The position numbers were made by a program, and so were the translations under genes. The notes beneath the pieces are model-generated. The model did no database searches and was not told the origin of the DNA. It was given only the letters and a program-made list of their open reading frames with translations. Of a stretch of DNA of 64,000 nucleotides, positions 50,031 through 59,914 are shown one piece after another. This stretch comes from Massilia sp. TS11. Its GTDB lineage: Bacteria; Pseudomonadota; Gammaproteobacteria; Burkholderiales; Burkholderiaceae_D. How positions within the stretch are numbered: position 1 is the stretch's first letter; the number at the start of each line of letters is the position of its first letter. The stretch covers positions 275,534 through 339,533 of the forward strand of contig NZ_JAKLTS010000006.1 of NCBI RefSeq assembly GCF_022012445.1. The letters run 5' to 3'.

Positions 50031-51234
50031 ACAAGCCCGCCCTCTGGCCTATGGCCTGCTCGCCCTGCCGCTGGCCTTCGCCGCGCTGCCGGTCTACGTG
50101 CATGTGCCGCCGCTGTATGCGGCCCAGGGCCTGTCGCTGGCGACGCTGGGCGCGGTGCTGTTCGCCACCCGTATCGGCGATGTGCTGCTCGACCCGCTGC
50201 TCGGCGCCCTGGCCGACCGCGTGCCGCGCGCGCGCATGGCGGCGCTGGCCCTGGTGCCGCTGGCGGCCGGCTACGTGGCGCTGTTCCATCCGCCCGCCGC
50301 GGGCGCTCTGGCCTGGCTGATCGGCGCGCTCTTGCTGTGCTATGGGGGCCTGGCGGCGGCGAATATCGCCTACCTGTCGCTGGCCGCGCCCGCGCAGGAC
50401 GCGGCGCTGTTGAACCGCCTGGCCGGCGCGCGCGAGGGGCTGGGCCTGATCGGCGTGCTGCTGGCCGCGGCCTTGCCCAGTGTGCTGGCGGCCGACCTGG
50501 CGCAGGGACTGGCGCGCATGGCCTGGCTGCTGCCCGTGCTGCTGCTGCTGACTGCGCCGCTGAGCCTGCGCGCGGTGGCGCCGGCGCCGCCTTGCGCCGC
50601 GCCGCTGTGGCCGGGTCTGCGCGCCGTGTGGGGCGCGCGCGCCCTGCGCCGCCTGCTGCTGGTCGGCCTGCTCAATGGGGTGGCGGGGGCGCTGCCGGCC
50701 ACGCTGTTTCTGTTTTTCGTGGCCGATGTGCTGCAGGCCGCGCGCTGGTCGGGCGCGCTGCTGCTCGCCTACTTTCTGGCCGGTGCGCTCGGTCTGCCGT
50801 TGTGGCTGCGCCTGGCCGCGCGCTGGGGCCGGGTGCGCGCCTGGCGCGCCGCCATGCTGCTGGCCTTCTGCGGCTTTGCCGGCGCCGCCGCGCTGGGGCC
50901 GGGCCAGGTGCTGGCCTTCGCCGCCCTGTGCTTGCTCAGCGGCCTGGCGCTGGGCGCCGATCTGGCCTTGCCGGCCAGCCTGGTGGCCGGGCTCGGGGTG
51001 CGTCTGGGCCAGCCGGGCGCCTGCAGCGGTCTGTGGCAATGCCTGGTCAAACTGAATCTGGCCGTGGCCGCCGGCCTCGGTCTGCCCTTGCTGGCGCTGC
51101 TCGGCTACACGCCTGGCGCTGGCGGCGGGCGTCTGCCGCTGGCGCTGGCCTATGGCCTGCTGCCGGTCTGTCTGAAAGCCGGTGCCTGGTGGCTGCTGGG
51201 CCGCTGGCGCCATGAATTGGAGGAGCAAGCATGA
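50023..51234 (+). CDS. MFS transporter (GPH/MFS_2-like)
   Basis: 403 residues with about 12 hydrophobic segments, almost entirely Leu/Ala/Gly-rich. The pattern LLALPLAFAALPVYVHVPPLYA and LFATRIGDVLLDPLLGALADRVPRARM (a GPH-type loop 2-3 motif) places it in the glycoside-pentoside-hexuronide/MFS_2 group, but no sugar locus is near. Pairing with a DUF3833 lipoprotein, downstream with overlapping ATGA, is typical of light-cluster gene sets in Proteobacteria, so a lipid- or pigment-related substrate is a guess. The start at 50023 lies within a palindrome that may act as operator. Confidence 0.85.
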   Translation: MTKQARPLAYGLLALPLAFAALPVYVHVPPLYAAQGLSLATLGAVLFATRIGDVLLDPLLGALADRVPRARMAALALVPLAAGYVALFHPPAAGALAWLIGALLLCYGGLAAANIAYLSLAAPAQDAALLNRLAGAREGLGLIGVLLAAALPSVLAADLAQGLARMAWLLPVLLLLTAPLSLRAVAPAPPCAAPLWPGLRAVWGARALRRLLLVGLLNGVAGALPATLFLFFVADVLQAARWSGALLLAYFLAGALGLPLWLRLAARWGRVRAWRAAMLLAFCGFAGAAALGPGQVLAFAALCLLSGLALGADLALPASLVAGLGVRLGQPGACSGLWQCLVKLNLAVAAGLGLPLLALLGYTPGAGGGRLPLALAYGLLPVCLKAGAWWLLGRWRHELEEQA

Positions 51235-51761
51235 AACGGATTCTCGTCACGGCCGCCCTGGCCGTTCTGCTGGGCGGCTGCAGCGCCGTCAGCGTCGAGC
51301 GCTACCGCGCCGAGACCCCGCTGTTTTCGCCGGCCCGCTATCTGAACGGCACGCTCGATGCCTGGGGCATGGTGCAGGACCGTTCGGGCCTGGTCACCAA
51401 GCGCTTTCATGCGGTGATTGCGGCGCGCTGGGACGGCCCGCGCGGGGTGCTCGAGGAGAGCTTCGAATGGGCCGATGGCAGCCGCTCGCAGCGCACCTGG
51501 ACCCTGCAGATGCTGCCCGATGGGCGCGTCAGCGGGCGCGCCGAGGATGTGGTCGGCGAGGCCATCGGCGAGGTGGCCGGGAATGCCTTCCACTGGCGCT
51601 ATGTGCTGGCGGTGCCGGTCGACGGCAAGGTCTGGAACCTCGACGTCGACGACTGGATGTTTCAGATGGACGAGAAGGTCATGCTGAACCGCTCGACCCT
51701 GCGCAAGTGGGGCCTGGACGTCGGCGAGGTGACCCTCGCCTTCGTCAAACGAGGGCCTTGA
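51231..51761 (+). CDS. DUF3833 lipoprotein
   Basis: 176 residues with a lipoprotein signal (MKRILVTAALAVLLGGCSAV; Cys17). The DUF3833 domain is seen in PARYLNGTLDAWGMVQDRSG, RWDGPRGVLEESFEWADG and HWRYVLAVPVDGKVWNLDVDDW. The family has unknown function and commonly co-occurs with fatty-acid methyltransferase and photolyase genes in light-induced clusters. Start overlaps the MFS stop (ATGA). Its 3' end overlaps the convergent gltS by 17 nt (51745-51761). Confidence 0.88.
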   Translation: MKRILVTAALAVLLGGCSAVSVERYRAETPLFSPARYLNGTLDAWGMVQDRSGLVTKRFHAVIAARWDGPRGVLEESFEWADGSRSQRTWTLQMLPDGRVSGRAEDVVGEAIGEVAGNAFHWRYVLAVPVDGKVWNLDVDDWMFQMDEKVMLNRSTLRKWGLDVGEVTLAFVKRGP

Positions 51762-53001
51762 GGAAGGCGCTGATCACCGGCGCATTGGTCAGGTCGATCA
51801 GGAAGCCGCCGGTCGGCGGCACGATGGTGCTGGCCTGCGGGGCCGGGCCGTTCTCGCGCGTCAGCGCGTCCATCGCCGCCACCGCGGTGGCGGTGGAGCC
51901 GATCGCGTAGCCGCAGAAGCCGGCGCTGGCGACTCCGGCCTCGTGGTCGCGTCCGAGCAGCGGCCAGACCAGCAGCACCACGAAGGCCAGCGTCAGCACG
52001 GTATTCGCCGCCAGGATCAGCAGCATCGGGCCGGCCACGCTGGCCAGGTCGGCCAGATTCAGCGCGGCCAGGGTCACCACCAGGAACAGCGGCAGCAGCA
52101 CGGCGGCCAGGCGGCCGATCACGGCGCCGTCGAGCCAGCGCAGGCCGAGCGCGTCGTGCACGGCGCGCAGCGTGAACCCCAGCACCAGCGCGCCCATATA
52201 GGCTGGCAGGGCGGCGCCGGCGCGGTCGAGCAGGGCGCTGACTTCGGCCCCGAGCTTGATGCAGACGGCCACTAGCAGCAGATGCAGCAGGGCGCGGCGG
52301 CCGTCGCCGAGCAGGGCGCCCAGGTCGCTGAGGAAGTCGGGCACGCGCGCCGGTCCGGCGGCGGCCGCGCTGCGCCCGCGCAGCAGCCAGGCCCCGAGGG
52401 GACCGGACAGCAGGGCGCCGGCCACCAGGCCGAAGGTGGCGGCCGAGGCGCCGATGGTGGCGGCGGCAGCCAGGCCGGCCTGTTCGAAACGGCCGGCGAA
52501 ACCGAGCGCCGTGCCATGCCCGCCGACCAGGGTCAGCGAACCGCAGGCCAGGCCGAGCAGGTCGGACACGCCGAGCAGGCGCGCCACGGCCACCCCGGCC
52601 GCGTTCTGCAGCACCGCCAGCAGCGTGGTGGCCAGCAGCAGGATCAGGAGCATGCGCCCGCCGCGCGCCAGCAGGCGCAAGGGCGCGCCCAGGCCGACGC
52701 AGGTGAAGAAGCCGATCAGCAGCGGCAGATTGAGGTTCTTGGCCGGGTGCTGCTGCCATTCGGCCTGGGGCGTGACCAGCCAGGTCCAGAGCGGCGCGTC
52801 GACCTTGGTGGCGAAGGCCAGCGGCAGCCCGCCCAGCTTCAGCAGCAGGCAGAGCAAAGCAAACAGCAGGCCGCCGACGACCGGCACGGGGATGCTGTAG
52901 CGGGCCAGCAGGGGCAGGCGGCGCAGCACGGCCTGGCCGAGCAGCAGCAGGGGGACGGCCAGCGCGAGCAGGAACCAGGGGGAGAGGGCAGTGGTAGGCA
53001 T
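51745..53001 (-). CDS. gltS: Sodium/glutamate symporter (GltS-like)
   Basis: 418 residues, with about 10-12 membrane segments in two inverted halves. GltS blocks are GIPVPVVGGLLFAL-like SIPVPVVGGLLFALL, GSLTLVGGHGTALGF and the C-terminal GYAIGSTATAVAAMDALTREN. It takes up glutamate with Na+ at the inner membrane. The start at 53001 (MPTTALSPWF) is preferred over longer open frames. It lies 32 nt downstream of the stop of the large hybrid kinase on the same strand, so it may be cotranscribed with that signalling operon. Confidence 0.88.
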   Translation of the reverse strand: MPTTALSPWFLLALAVPLLLLGQAVLRRLPLLARYSIPVPVVGGLLFALLCLLLKLGGLPLAFATKVDAPLWTWLVTPQAEWQQHPAKNLNLPLLIGFFTCVGLGAPLRLLARGGRMLLILLLATTLLAVLQNAAGVAVARLLGVSDLLGLACGSLTLVGGHGTALGFAGRFEQAGLAAAATIGASAATFGLVAGALLSGPLGAWLLRGRSAAAAGPARVPDFLSDLGALLGDGRRALLHLLLVAVCIKLGAEVSALLDRAGAALPAYMGALVLGFTLRAVHDALGLRWLDGAVIGRLAAVLLPLFLVVTLAALNLADLASVAGPMLLILAANTVLTLAFVVLLVWPLLGRDHEAGVASAGFCGYAIGSTATAVAAMDALTRENGPAPQASTIVPPTGGFLIDLTNAPVISAFLKALV

Positions 53002-53033
53002 GGGCGCCAGTATTCCGGCCCCCGCGCCGCTTG

Positions 53034-56000
53034 TCAAACCGGGTCCAGCGCCACCCCGGCGCGCGCGCAGCCGCTTCTCAGGGCGGCCAGGGCGCCGGGG
53101 AAGTCGAAGTCTTCGATGGCCTGGGCCAGCGCGCGGTAGTCGGGCCCGAGGGCGCCCTGCAGCAGTCCCTGCTGCTCGGCCAGCAGCTGGCCGCTGTGGA
53201 AGTCGTCCGCGCCCAGCTGCTCGGCCAGCCGGCGGCACACGGCTTGCACCTGGGCCGGATCGGCGCTGGCGCTGGCGCTCTGGGTGGCGGCCGGCAGCGC
53301 CGCGCGCAGCGCCTCCAGCAGCGTGGCCAGCGCGCCGGCCAGTTCGGCCGCGGCCTGTGGCGTGACCGTGCCGGCGTCGAGCGCATGCTGGAGCGCGGCC
53401 GCCTGCGCGCTAAGGGCGCTGGCGCCGATCTGGGCGGCCACGCCCTTGAGCGTGTGCGCCAGCAGGCGCGCGCTGGCGCTGTCGGCGGCGGCCACGGCCT
53501 GCGGCAGCTGCGCCACCACCGGGCTTTGGCCGGCCACGAATTTGCGCAGCAGGGTCAGATACAGGGCCGGGCGGCCGAGCGCCTGGCGCAGGCCGAGGGC
53601 AGGATCGAGGCCGGGCACGGCGGCTAGGGCGCGCAGATCGGGCGCAGCCTCGGCGCTGCCGGCGCCGGCACCCTCGCTGGCGCTGCCCGCGCGCGGCGCG
53701 ACCCAGCGCAGCAGGGTGTTGGCCAGCAGGTCGGGATCGATCGGCTTGGCGATATGGTCGTTCATGCCGGCCGCCAGGCAGCGCGCGCGGTCGCTGGCCA
53801 TGGCATTGGCCGTCATCGCGATCACCGGCAGCGCGTTCCAGCGGCCGTCGGCGCGCAGGCGGCGGGTCGCTTCGAGGCCGTCCATCACCGGCATCTGCAT
53901 GTCCATCAGCACGCAGTCGTAGCTGCCGGCGGCGAGGCGCTCGAGCGCTTCGGCGCCGTTGTTCGCCAGCGCCGTTTCGATGCCCAGGTCGTCGAGCAGG
54001 GCGCGCGCCACTTCCTGGTTCAGGTCATTGTCCTCGACCAGCAGCACGCGCGCGCCGCGCAGCACGCCGGCCGCGCCGCTCTTGGCCGGCGCCGCGCTGA
54101 CGCTGGGCGCGGCATCGGCTTCGCCTTCGCCCAGGCACTGCAGCACATTGTCGAACAGGATCGAGGGCGACAGGGGCTTGAGCAGCACCCCTTCGATGCC
54201 GGCTTCGGCGGCCGGGCGGCTCAGGTCTTCGCGGCCGTGCGCGGTGATCATCAGCAGATGCGGCTTGGCCGCCAGGCCGAGCCGGCCGATCGCTTCGGCC
54301 AGGGCGACGCCGTCCATGGCCGGCATCTGCCAGTCGAGCAGGGCGAGCGCGAACGCCTGGCCGTCGGCCTCGGCCTGGCGCAGGGCCTCGAGCGCGGCCG
54401 CGCCGCTGGCCACGGCCTGCACCTGGAAGCCCATCGCGCGCAGCATGTCGCCGATGACTTCACGCGCGCTGTCGTTATCGTCGACCACCAGCACGCGCTG
54501 GCCGCGCAGGGCCGGCGCCAGCAGGCGGTGCGCGGGCGGCTGGGCGGCCGCGCGTACGCGCGCCGTGAACCAGAAGCGCGAGCCGGCGCCGGGCGTGCTC
54601 TCGACCCCGACCTCGCCGCCCATCAGCTCGGCCAGGTGCTTGGAAATGGCCAGCCCCAGGCCGGTGCCGCCGAAGCGCCGCGTGGTTGAACTGTCGGCCT
54701 GCTGGAAGCTGTGGAACAGCAGGCCGATATGTTCGGGCGCGATGCCGATGCCGCTGTCGCTGACGGCGAAGTGCAGCAGCAGCTCGCCGCCGTCGCGGCT
54801 TTGCACGCGTACCTGCAGGCTGATCTCGCCGCGCTCGGTGAACTTGAGCGCATTGTTGGCGTAGTTGATCAGCACCTGGCCGATGCGCAGCGGATCGCCG
54901 ACCAGATAGCGCGGCACGTCCGGCTCGATCTGGATGATCAGCTCGAGGCCCTTGGCGGCGGCGCGCTCGGCGATCAGGCCGGTCACGTTGTCGAGCACCT
55001 TGTCGAGTTCGAATTCGATGCTCTCGACATTGAGCTTGCCGGCCTCGATCTTGGAGAAATCGAGGATGTCGTTGATCACCCCGAGCAGGTGGGCGCCGGC
55101 GCCCTGGATCTTGCCCAGGTAGTCGCGCTGGCGCGCCGTCAGCTCGGTCTTCAGCACCAGATGGGTCATGCCGAGAATCGCGTTCATCGGCGTGCGGATC
55201 TCATGGCTCATATTGGCCAGGAAGTCGGCCTTGGCCTGGGCCGCTTCTTCCGCCAGCTGCTGGGCGCGGCGCAGGGCGTCGACGGCGGCGCGCTCCTCGC
55301 TGATATCGTCGATCACCCACACCGTGCCCTTGGCGCGGTCGGCCGGATCGACCGCGCGTCCGGTCAGGCGCGCCCAGAAGCGGCTGCCGTCGCGCCGCAC
55401 CAGCTCCTGCTCGCGGCAATGGGTCTCGCCGCGCCAGATCGCCGCGTAGGGCAGATTGCCCTCGGCGTCGGCGGCGTCGTCGGCATACCAGACGCGCGTG
55501 TGCTGGCCGACCAGGCTGCCCTCGGGCCAGCCGATCAGATCGTGCAGGCGGCGGTTGCAGCGCACCAGTTCGCGCTCGATGATCAGGGCCATGCCGGAAC
55601 TGGCCGTATCGAAGATGGCCTGCTGCTCCTGGGTGGCGCGGCGCAGCGCCTGGGCCGCCTCGTGTTCGTCGCTGATATCTTCCAGCACCAGCACCATGCC
55701 GCGCTCGGGCGCGCCGGGATCGAGCAGGCGGCCCGACAGGCGCACCCAGAAGCGGCTGCCGTCGGCGCGCACCATGTGCTGCTCGCGCGGCTGGCTGGCC
55801 CCGTCGCCCAGCTGGGCCGCGTACTCGGCCTCGCTGGCATACCAGTGGCGCGGCGACTGGCCGAGCTGGGCCCCGGGCGCGCTGCCGAACATCTCGTCGA
55901 TGCGGCGATTGCAGCGCACGATGCGCGTGTCCTGCAGCAGCACGATGCCGGCGCCGGCGGCGTCGAACACGGCCTGCTGCTCGGCCATCGCCTGGGCCAG

Positions 56001-57986
56001 ATCGGCCGTGCGGCTGGCCACCAGCTGCTCGAGGTGGACGCGGTGCGCCTGCAGCTCGGCCGTCATGCGTTTGCGCTCGGTGATGTCCTCCTTGAGGGCG
56101 ACGTAATGGCGCACCATGCCGTCGGCGTCGCGCAGCGGCACGATCAGGGCCGCCTCGATCCATTCGCGCCCGTCCTTGGTGCGGTTGGTCAGTTCGCCCG
56201 ACCAGTGGCGCCCGCTGGTCAGCGCGGCCCACATGGCCTGATACACCTCGCGCGCGGTCTTGCCCGACTTCAGGCGGCGCGGATTCTGGCCCATGAACTC
56301 GGCGCGCGTGTAGCCGGTGGCGCGCTCGAAGGCTTCGTTGACGTAGACGGTGCTGCCGGCCAGGTCGGTGATGTGCACGCTGGTCGGACTCTGTTCGACC
56401 GCCATCGACAGCATGCGCACCTGGGCCTCGGCTGCCTTCTGGGCCGTGATGTCGATCCAGATCACCACCAGCAGGCGGCGCCCGGCGCGCTCGGTCGACT
56501 GGACGTAGGCGTGGGTCTCGATCAGGCTGCCGTCGCGGCGGCGGCGCCGGTTGTCGAAGCTGGCGCTGCCGGCGGCCGCCACCTGCTCGACGCGCGCGCG
56601 GGTCTGCTCGGGCGTCATGCTGCCCTGGACCTCGGTCAGGGTCAGCCCCATCAGCTCGGCGCGGTCGTAGCCGAGCAGGCGGCAGGCGGCCGCATTGACT
56701 TCGATGTAGCGCAGGCTGTCGATGTCGATCAGTTCGATCGCATACGGCGAGTTCTCCACCGTCAGGCGCAGCAGCTGCTGGCGCTCGCCGTCCTGGGCCT
56801 GGGCCTGGCGCCGCTGCAGGGTCGAGCCCAGGCGCAGCGTGACCGCCTGCACCAGGTCGTTCTCCTCGGGCAGCAGGAAGTGCTCGGCGTCGGGCGGCAG
56901 CGCGCCCAGGTAGGCGACGCTGACGCGCAGCGCCACCCCGGGCGCGTCGAAGCTGGCCTCGAGGCGGCGCGACTGGGCCAGCACGCGGGCGTCGCCGAAC
57001 AGGGCTTCATCGAGCTGCAGACAGGCCGCGGCCTGGGCCGGGAACTGCATGGCCGCGCCGAGCCGCGCCGCCACGGCCTGCAGCAGGGCCGCTTCATCGC
57101 GCTCGTCCTGCTCGGTCAGCTGGAACACGTCGTACAGGCAGGACAGCTCCTTCATGCGTTCGCCCAGATCGAACTGGGCGCGCTGGCGCGCCAGCAGGCT
57201 GGCGCGGAAGGCCAGGGTGGCGCGCGCCATTTCGTGCAGCACGCTGCGCGCATCGGCGGCCAGGGTCTCGACGCGCGCCAGCAGGGCCGGCGCTGTGTTC
57301 CCGCCGGCCAGGGCGGTCAGGGTGCCGCTCAGGACATCGAGGCGGCGCGCCAGCCAGCGCGTGGTGAACACCCACAGCAGCAGCAGCAGGGCGCCGACGG
57401 CCCCGCCGATCAGGCTCATGCGGATGGCGTGGTAGTCCATCAGATTCAGCTGCTCGTCGCCGCGGCGCGCCGCCTCGGCCGCCGTCAGGCGTGAGAGCGC
57501 GTGCGCGTGCTCGCTCAGTTCGAGGTAGGCGTCGACCACGCGCACCGCGTCGCCCATGGCGCCGGACGGATCGAAGGTGGCGCGGTCGGTCAGGGCCATC
57601 AGCAGGTCGCGGTAGGCGCCGAAGTCGCGCCGCGCTTCAGCCAGCTGCTTGCGCATCTCGGGGCTGCTGTCGATACGCGGCAGCAGGGCCTCGAGCGCGG
57701 CCAGGCGCTCCACCACGCGGCTATGCTGGCGGTAGACGTCGGCCTGGGTCAGCTTGCCGGCGGCGGCCTCCTCGAGGCGGCGCATGACCTGCTGCTGGAG
57801 GTCGGCCAGGTCGGCGTTGAAGCGCGCGCTGGCCTGGACATTGGCGATGTCGGCGGCCTGCTGGGCGCGCGCCTGCTGCAGCTGCTGGTGCATGCGGTAG
57901 GACAGGCCCAGGTTCAGGGCGGCGGCCAGCACGGTGGCGCCGGCGACCGGGATCAGGACCAGTTTCAGCAGGCCGCGGCGTGGCAT
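53034..57986 (-). CDS. Hybrid sensor histidine kinase with PAS domains, two receivers and Hpt
   Basis: 1650 residues. Two membrane helices (about 9-27 and 195-213) bracket a helical periplasmic domain; a HAMP-like and coiled region follow. Four PAS domains lie between about 410 and 890, with PAC motifs such as [21 protein letters not shown]. The kinase has H928 in [17 protein letters not shown] boxes ([36 protein letters not shown]), two receivers with D1218 ([11 protein letters not shown]) and D1362 ([11 protein letters not shown]), and an Hpt domain with H1511 (LLAHTLKG). It can run a full phosphorelay. It follows the phosphatase-like gene by 6 nt and precedes gltS. The HD-GYP regulator at the head of the operon is a likely target. 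Confidence 0.94.
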   Translation of the reverse strand: MPRRGLLKLVLIPVAGATVLAAALNLGLSYRMHQQLQQARAQQAADIANVQASARFNADLADLQQQVMRRLEEAAAGKLTQADVYRQHSRVVERLAALEALLPRIDSSPEMRKQLAEARRDFGAYRDLLMALTDRATFDPSGAMGDAVRVVDAYLELSEHAHALSRLTAAEAARRGDEQLNLMDYHAIRMSLIGGAVGALLLLLWVFTTRWLARRLDVLSGTLTALAGGNTAPALLARVETLAADARSVLHEMARATLAFRASLLARQRAQFDLGERMKELSCLYDVFQLTEQDERDEAALLQAVAARLGAAMQFPAQAAACLQLDEALFGDARVLAQSRRLEASFDAPGVALRVSVAYLGALPPDAEHFLLPEENDLVQAVTLRLGSTLQRRQAQAQDGERQQLLRLTVENSPYAIELIDIDSLRYIEVNAAACRLLGYDRAELMGLTLTEVQGSMTPEQTRARVEQVAAAGSASFDNRRRRRDGSLIETHAYVQSTERAGRRLLVVIWIDITAQKAAEAQVRMLSMAVEQSPTSVHITDLAGSTVYVNEAFERATGYTRAEFMGQNPRRLKSGKTAREVYQAMWAALTSGRHWSGELTNRTKDGREWIEAALIVPLRDADGMVRHYVALKEDITERKRMTAELQAHRVHLEQLVASRTADLAQAMAEQQAVFDAAGAGIVLLQDTRIVRCNRRIDEMFGSAPGAQLGQSPRHWYASEAEYAAQLGDGASQPREQHMVRADGSRFWVRLSGRLLDPGAPERGMVLVLEDISDEHEAAQALRRATQEQQAIFDTASSGMALIIERELVRCNRRLHDLIGWPEGSLVGQHTRVWYADDAADAEGNLPYAAIWRGETHCREQELVRRDGSRFWARLTGRAVDPADRAKGTVWVIDDISEERAAVDALRRAQQLAEEAAQAKADFLANMSHEIRTPMNAILGMTHLVLKTELTARQRDYLGKIQGAGAHLLGVINDILDFSKIEAGKLNVESIEFELDKVLDNVTGLIAERAAAKGLELIIQIEPDVPRYLVGDPLRIGQVLINYANNALKFTERGEISLQVRVQSRDGGELLLHFAVSDSGIGIAPEHIGLLFHSFQQADSSTTRRFGGTGLGLAISKHLAELMGGEVGVESTPGAGSRFWFTARVRAAAQPPAHRLLAPALRGQRVLVVDDNDSAREVIGDMLRAMGFQVQAVASGAAALEALRQAEADGQAFALALLDWQMPAMDGVALAEAIGRLGLAAKPHLLMITAHGREDLSRPAAEAGIEGVLLKPLSPSILFDNVLQCLGEGEADAAPSVSAAPAKSGAAGVLRGARVLLVEDNDLNQEVARALLDDLGIETALANNGAEALERLAAGSYDCVLMDMQMPVMDGLEATRRLRADGRWNALPVIAMTANAMASDRARCLAAGMNDHIAKPIDPDLLANTLLRWVAPRAGSASEGAGAGSAEAAPDLRALAAVPGLDPALGLRQALGRPALYLTLLRKFVAGQSPVVAQLPQAVAAADSASARLLAHTLKGVAAQIGASALSAQAAALQHALDAGTVTPQAAAELAGALATLLEALRAALPAATQSASASADPAQVQAVCRRLAEQLGADDFHSGQLLAEQQGLLQGALGPDYRALAQAIEDFDFPGALAALRSGCARAGVALDPV

Positions 57987-57992
57987 CGGTGC

Positions 57993-58604
57993 TCAGCGCA
58001 GCAGCTGCGGCCACAGGGTCGGCGGCACGCTGCCCAGATAGCGCAGGGCGGCGCCGCCATCGGGCTGGAACACGACCAGCGTGCCCTCGGTCGGGAAGTA
58101 GCCGGTCAGGTCCATCATGTTCGGACCGTGGGCGACCAGCACGCGGTTGGTCCCGGGCGCCACCGGCTGGGTCAGCAGGGCGCGCGTGGCGCGCAGGATC
58201 GGCTGCTTCTCGGCGGCCGTCAGATTGGCCGTGTACATCAGCAGCGGCTCGACCCGCACGGCGGCGCCGGGAAAGGCCAGGTTGGCGGTGTCGCGCGTGC
58301 GGCACAGCGGGCCGGCGATGATCTCGCCGACCGGCACGCGCGCGCTGCGCAGGGCGGCGCCGATCTCGGCCGCCATCTGGCGTCCGGCCGCATTCAGCAC
58401 GCGCTGGGTGCCGCAGTCGTTGAGGTCGACGCGCGGGGTGCGGTCGGCGCGGCTGTTGTCGGTCAGGCCGTGGCGCAGGTACAGCACCAGGCCGCCGGCG
58501 CGCAGCTGCTGCAGCAATTCGGGGCCGGCCAGGCGTTCCTGCAGGGGCTCGGCGCGGGCCGGCAGCAGCCAGGCTGCCAGCAGCAGGGCGGACCAGATCT
58601 TCAT
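57993..58604 (-). CDS. Secreted histidine phosphatase superfamily-like protein
   Basis: 203 residues with a signal peptide (MKIWSALLLAAWLLPARAEP). The RHG motif (VLYLRHGLTDNS), an internal Arg/Cys block (GPLCRTRDTAN) and the late His in LVAHGPNMMDL fit the branch 1/2 histidine phosphatase fold. The substrate is unknown. Its ATG overlaps the stop of the upstream REC-HD-GYP gene (ATGA, 58601-58604). A periplasmic phosphatase inside a signalling operon is unusual and may produce the signal sensed by the kinase (inference). Confidence 0.82.
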   Translation of the reverse strand: MKIWSALLLAAWLLPARAEPLQERLAGPELLQQLRAGGLVLYLRHGLTDNSRADRTPRVDLNDCGTQRVLNAAGRQMAAEIGAALRSARVPVGEIIAGPLCRTRDTANLAFPGAAVRVEPLLMYTANLTAAEKQPILRATRALLTQPVAPGTNRVLVAHGPNMMDLTGYFPTEGTLVVFQPDGGAALRYLGSVPPTLWPQLLR

Positions 58605-59758
58605 GCGCTCAGCTCCGGGTGGGGATCGGCGAAACGGACGGCGATGTCGGCGAATTGTTCGCGGCAGGCCAGGAAGGCGTCCACCACGGCCGGGTCGAAA
58701 TGGCGCCCGCGCCCCTGTTCGATGATGGCGCAGGTCTCGTCCAGGCCCATGGCCGGCTTGTAGACGCGCCGGCTCATCAGGGCGTCGAACACGTCGGCCA
58801 GGGCCATCAGGCGCGCCGCCACCGGAATCGCGTCGCCGGCCAGGCCGGCCGGATAGCCGCTGCCGTCCCACTTCTCGTGGTGGCCGAGGGCGATCTCGCG
58901 CGCCACCAGCAGGCAGGCGAAGGCCTCGTCATCGAGCTCGCCCGATTCGGCGTCGGCCGCGCGCGCCTGGGCGATGGCCTTGTCGATCGCCTCCGCCCCG
59001 ATCAGCGGATGGCGGCGCATGATGCGCATCTCCTCGTCGTTCAGGCGGCCCGGCTTGAGCAGGATGGCGTCGGGGATGCCGACCTTGCCGATGTCGTGCA
59101 GCGGGGCGGCCTTGACCACCATCTCGAGACGGGCGCCGGCCAGGGCGGCGCTAAAGCGCGGGTGGGCGCGCAGCGCGTGGGCCAGCAGTTCGACATAGGT
59201 GCGGGTGCGCACGATGTGGTGGCCGGTCTCGTTGTCGCGCGCTTCGGCCAGACAGGCCAGGGCGCGCAGCGACAGGTCCTGCACCAGCAGGTTTTCGTGC
59301 ATGCGGCGCTGGACCTCGGTCTCGAGCCAGGCGTTCTGGTCGTGCAGGATGTCGCGCGCGCGCTTCAGTTCGAGGTGGGTGGCCACGCGCGCCAGCACGA
59401 TCGGCGCCTTGACCGGCTTGGTGATGTAGTCGACCGCGCCCAGCTGCAGGCCGTGCTCCTCGTTCTCGGTGCTGTCCATGGCGGTCACGAAGATCACCGG
59501 GATATCGCGCGTGCCGGCGTCGGCGCGCAGGCGCTGCAGCACTTCGTAGCCGTCCATCAGCGGCATCATCACGTCCAGCAGGATCAGGTCGGGGCGCGGC
59601 GCACTGCGCGCCGCGCGCAGCGCCCGTTCGCCCGAATTCACGGCGCGCACCTGGTAATGCTCCTCCAATAGCGCGCCCAGCACCGCCAGATTTTGCGGAG
59701 TATCGTCGACGATCAGGATCGTCGGCCGGGGCGCGGGCGCGCTGGCAGGGTCGGACAT
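58601..59758 (-). CDS. REC-HD-GYP cyclic-di-GMP phosphodiesterase response regulator
   Basis: 385 residues. Receiver (about 12-130, D62 in LILLDVMMPLMDG, Lys in YITKPVKAPI), a short helical linker, then HD-GYP (about 180-375) with ETGHHIVRTRTYVELL, APLHDIGKVGIPDAILLKPG, GHHEKWDGSGYPAGLAG and RLMALADVFDAL. RpfG-like in layout. AGGAGAG precedes the ATG at 59758. It heads the phosphatase-hybrid kinase-gltS series and is probably the output of the hybrid kinase phosphorelay. Confidence 0.94.
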   Translation of the reverse strand: MSDPASAPAPRPTILIVDDTPQNLAVLGALLEEHYQVRAVNSGERALRAARSAPRPDLILLDVMMPLMDGYEVLQRLRADAGTRDIPVIFVTAMDSTENEEHGLQLGAVDYITKPVKAPIVLARVATHLELKRARDILHDQNAWLETEVQRRMHENLLVQDLSLRALACLAEARDNETGHHIVRTRTYVELLAHALRAHPRFSAALAGARLEMVVKAAPLHDIGKVGIPDAILLKPGRLNDEEMRIMRRHPLIGAEAIDKAIAQARAADAESGELDDEAFACLLVAREIALGHHEKWDGSGYPAGLAGDAIPVAARLMALADVFDALMSRRVYKPAMGLDETCAIIEQGRGRHFDPAVVDAFLACREQFADIAVRFADPHPELSA

Positions 59759-59914
59759 GGGCACTCTCCTGGCCGCCGCCGGTGGCGGCCACATATGCAT
59801 ATTCTAGTTCAATTACTTTCCGATTGGAACTTATTGTTGTTCGAGGGTAATTGCAGAATAACTATTCCCGTGAGCGAAATGATAAGCCTTCGGGCGCGCC
59901 CAAATCTCACCGAT
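59759..59914 (-). promoter_or_regulatory. AT-rich promoter region of the REC-HD-GYP operon
   Basis: Much more AT-rich than its surroundings. A minus-strand promoter fits: -10 TAGAAT (59801-59806) and weak -35 TTCCAA (59824-59829), 17-bp spacer. ATATGCATAT, a 10-bp palindrome (59793-59802), overlaps the -10, and GAATAACTATTC (about 59854-59865) is another dyad, both possible regulator sites. Confidence 0.45.

Noticed and set aside
44981..51761. LitR/CarH (B12-dependent MerR) regulator in the light cluster
   Set aside because: No MerR helix-turn-helix or B12-binding (ExxxHH) pattern was found in the cluster; regulation is left open.
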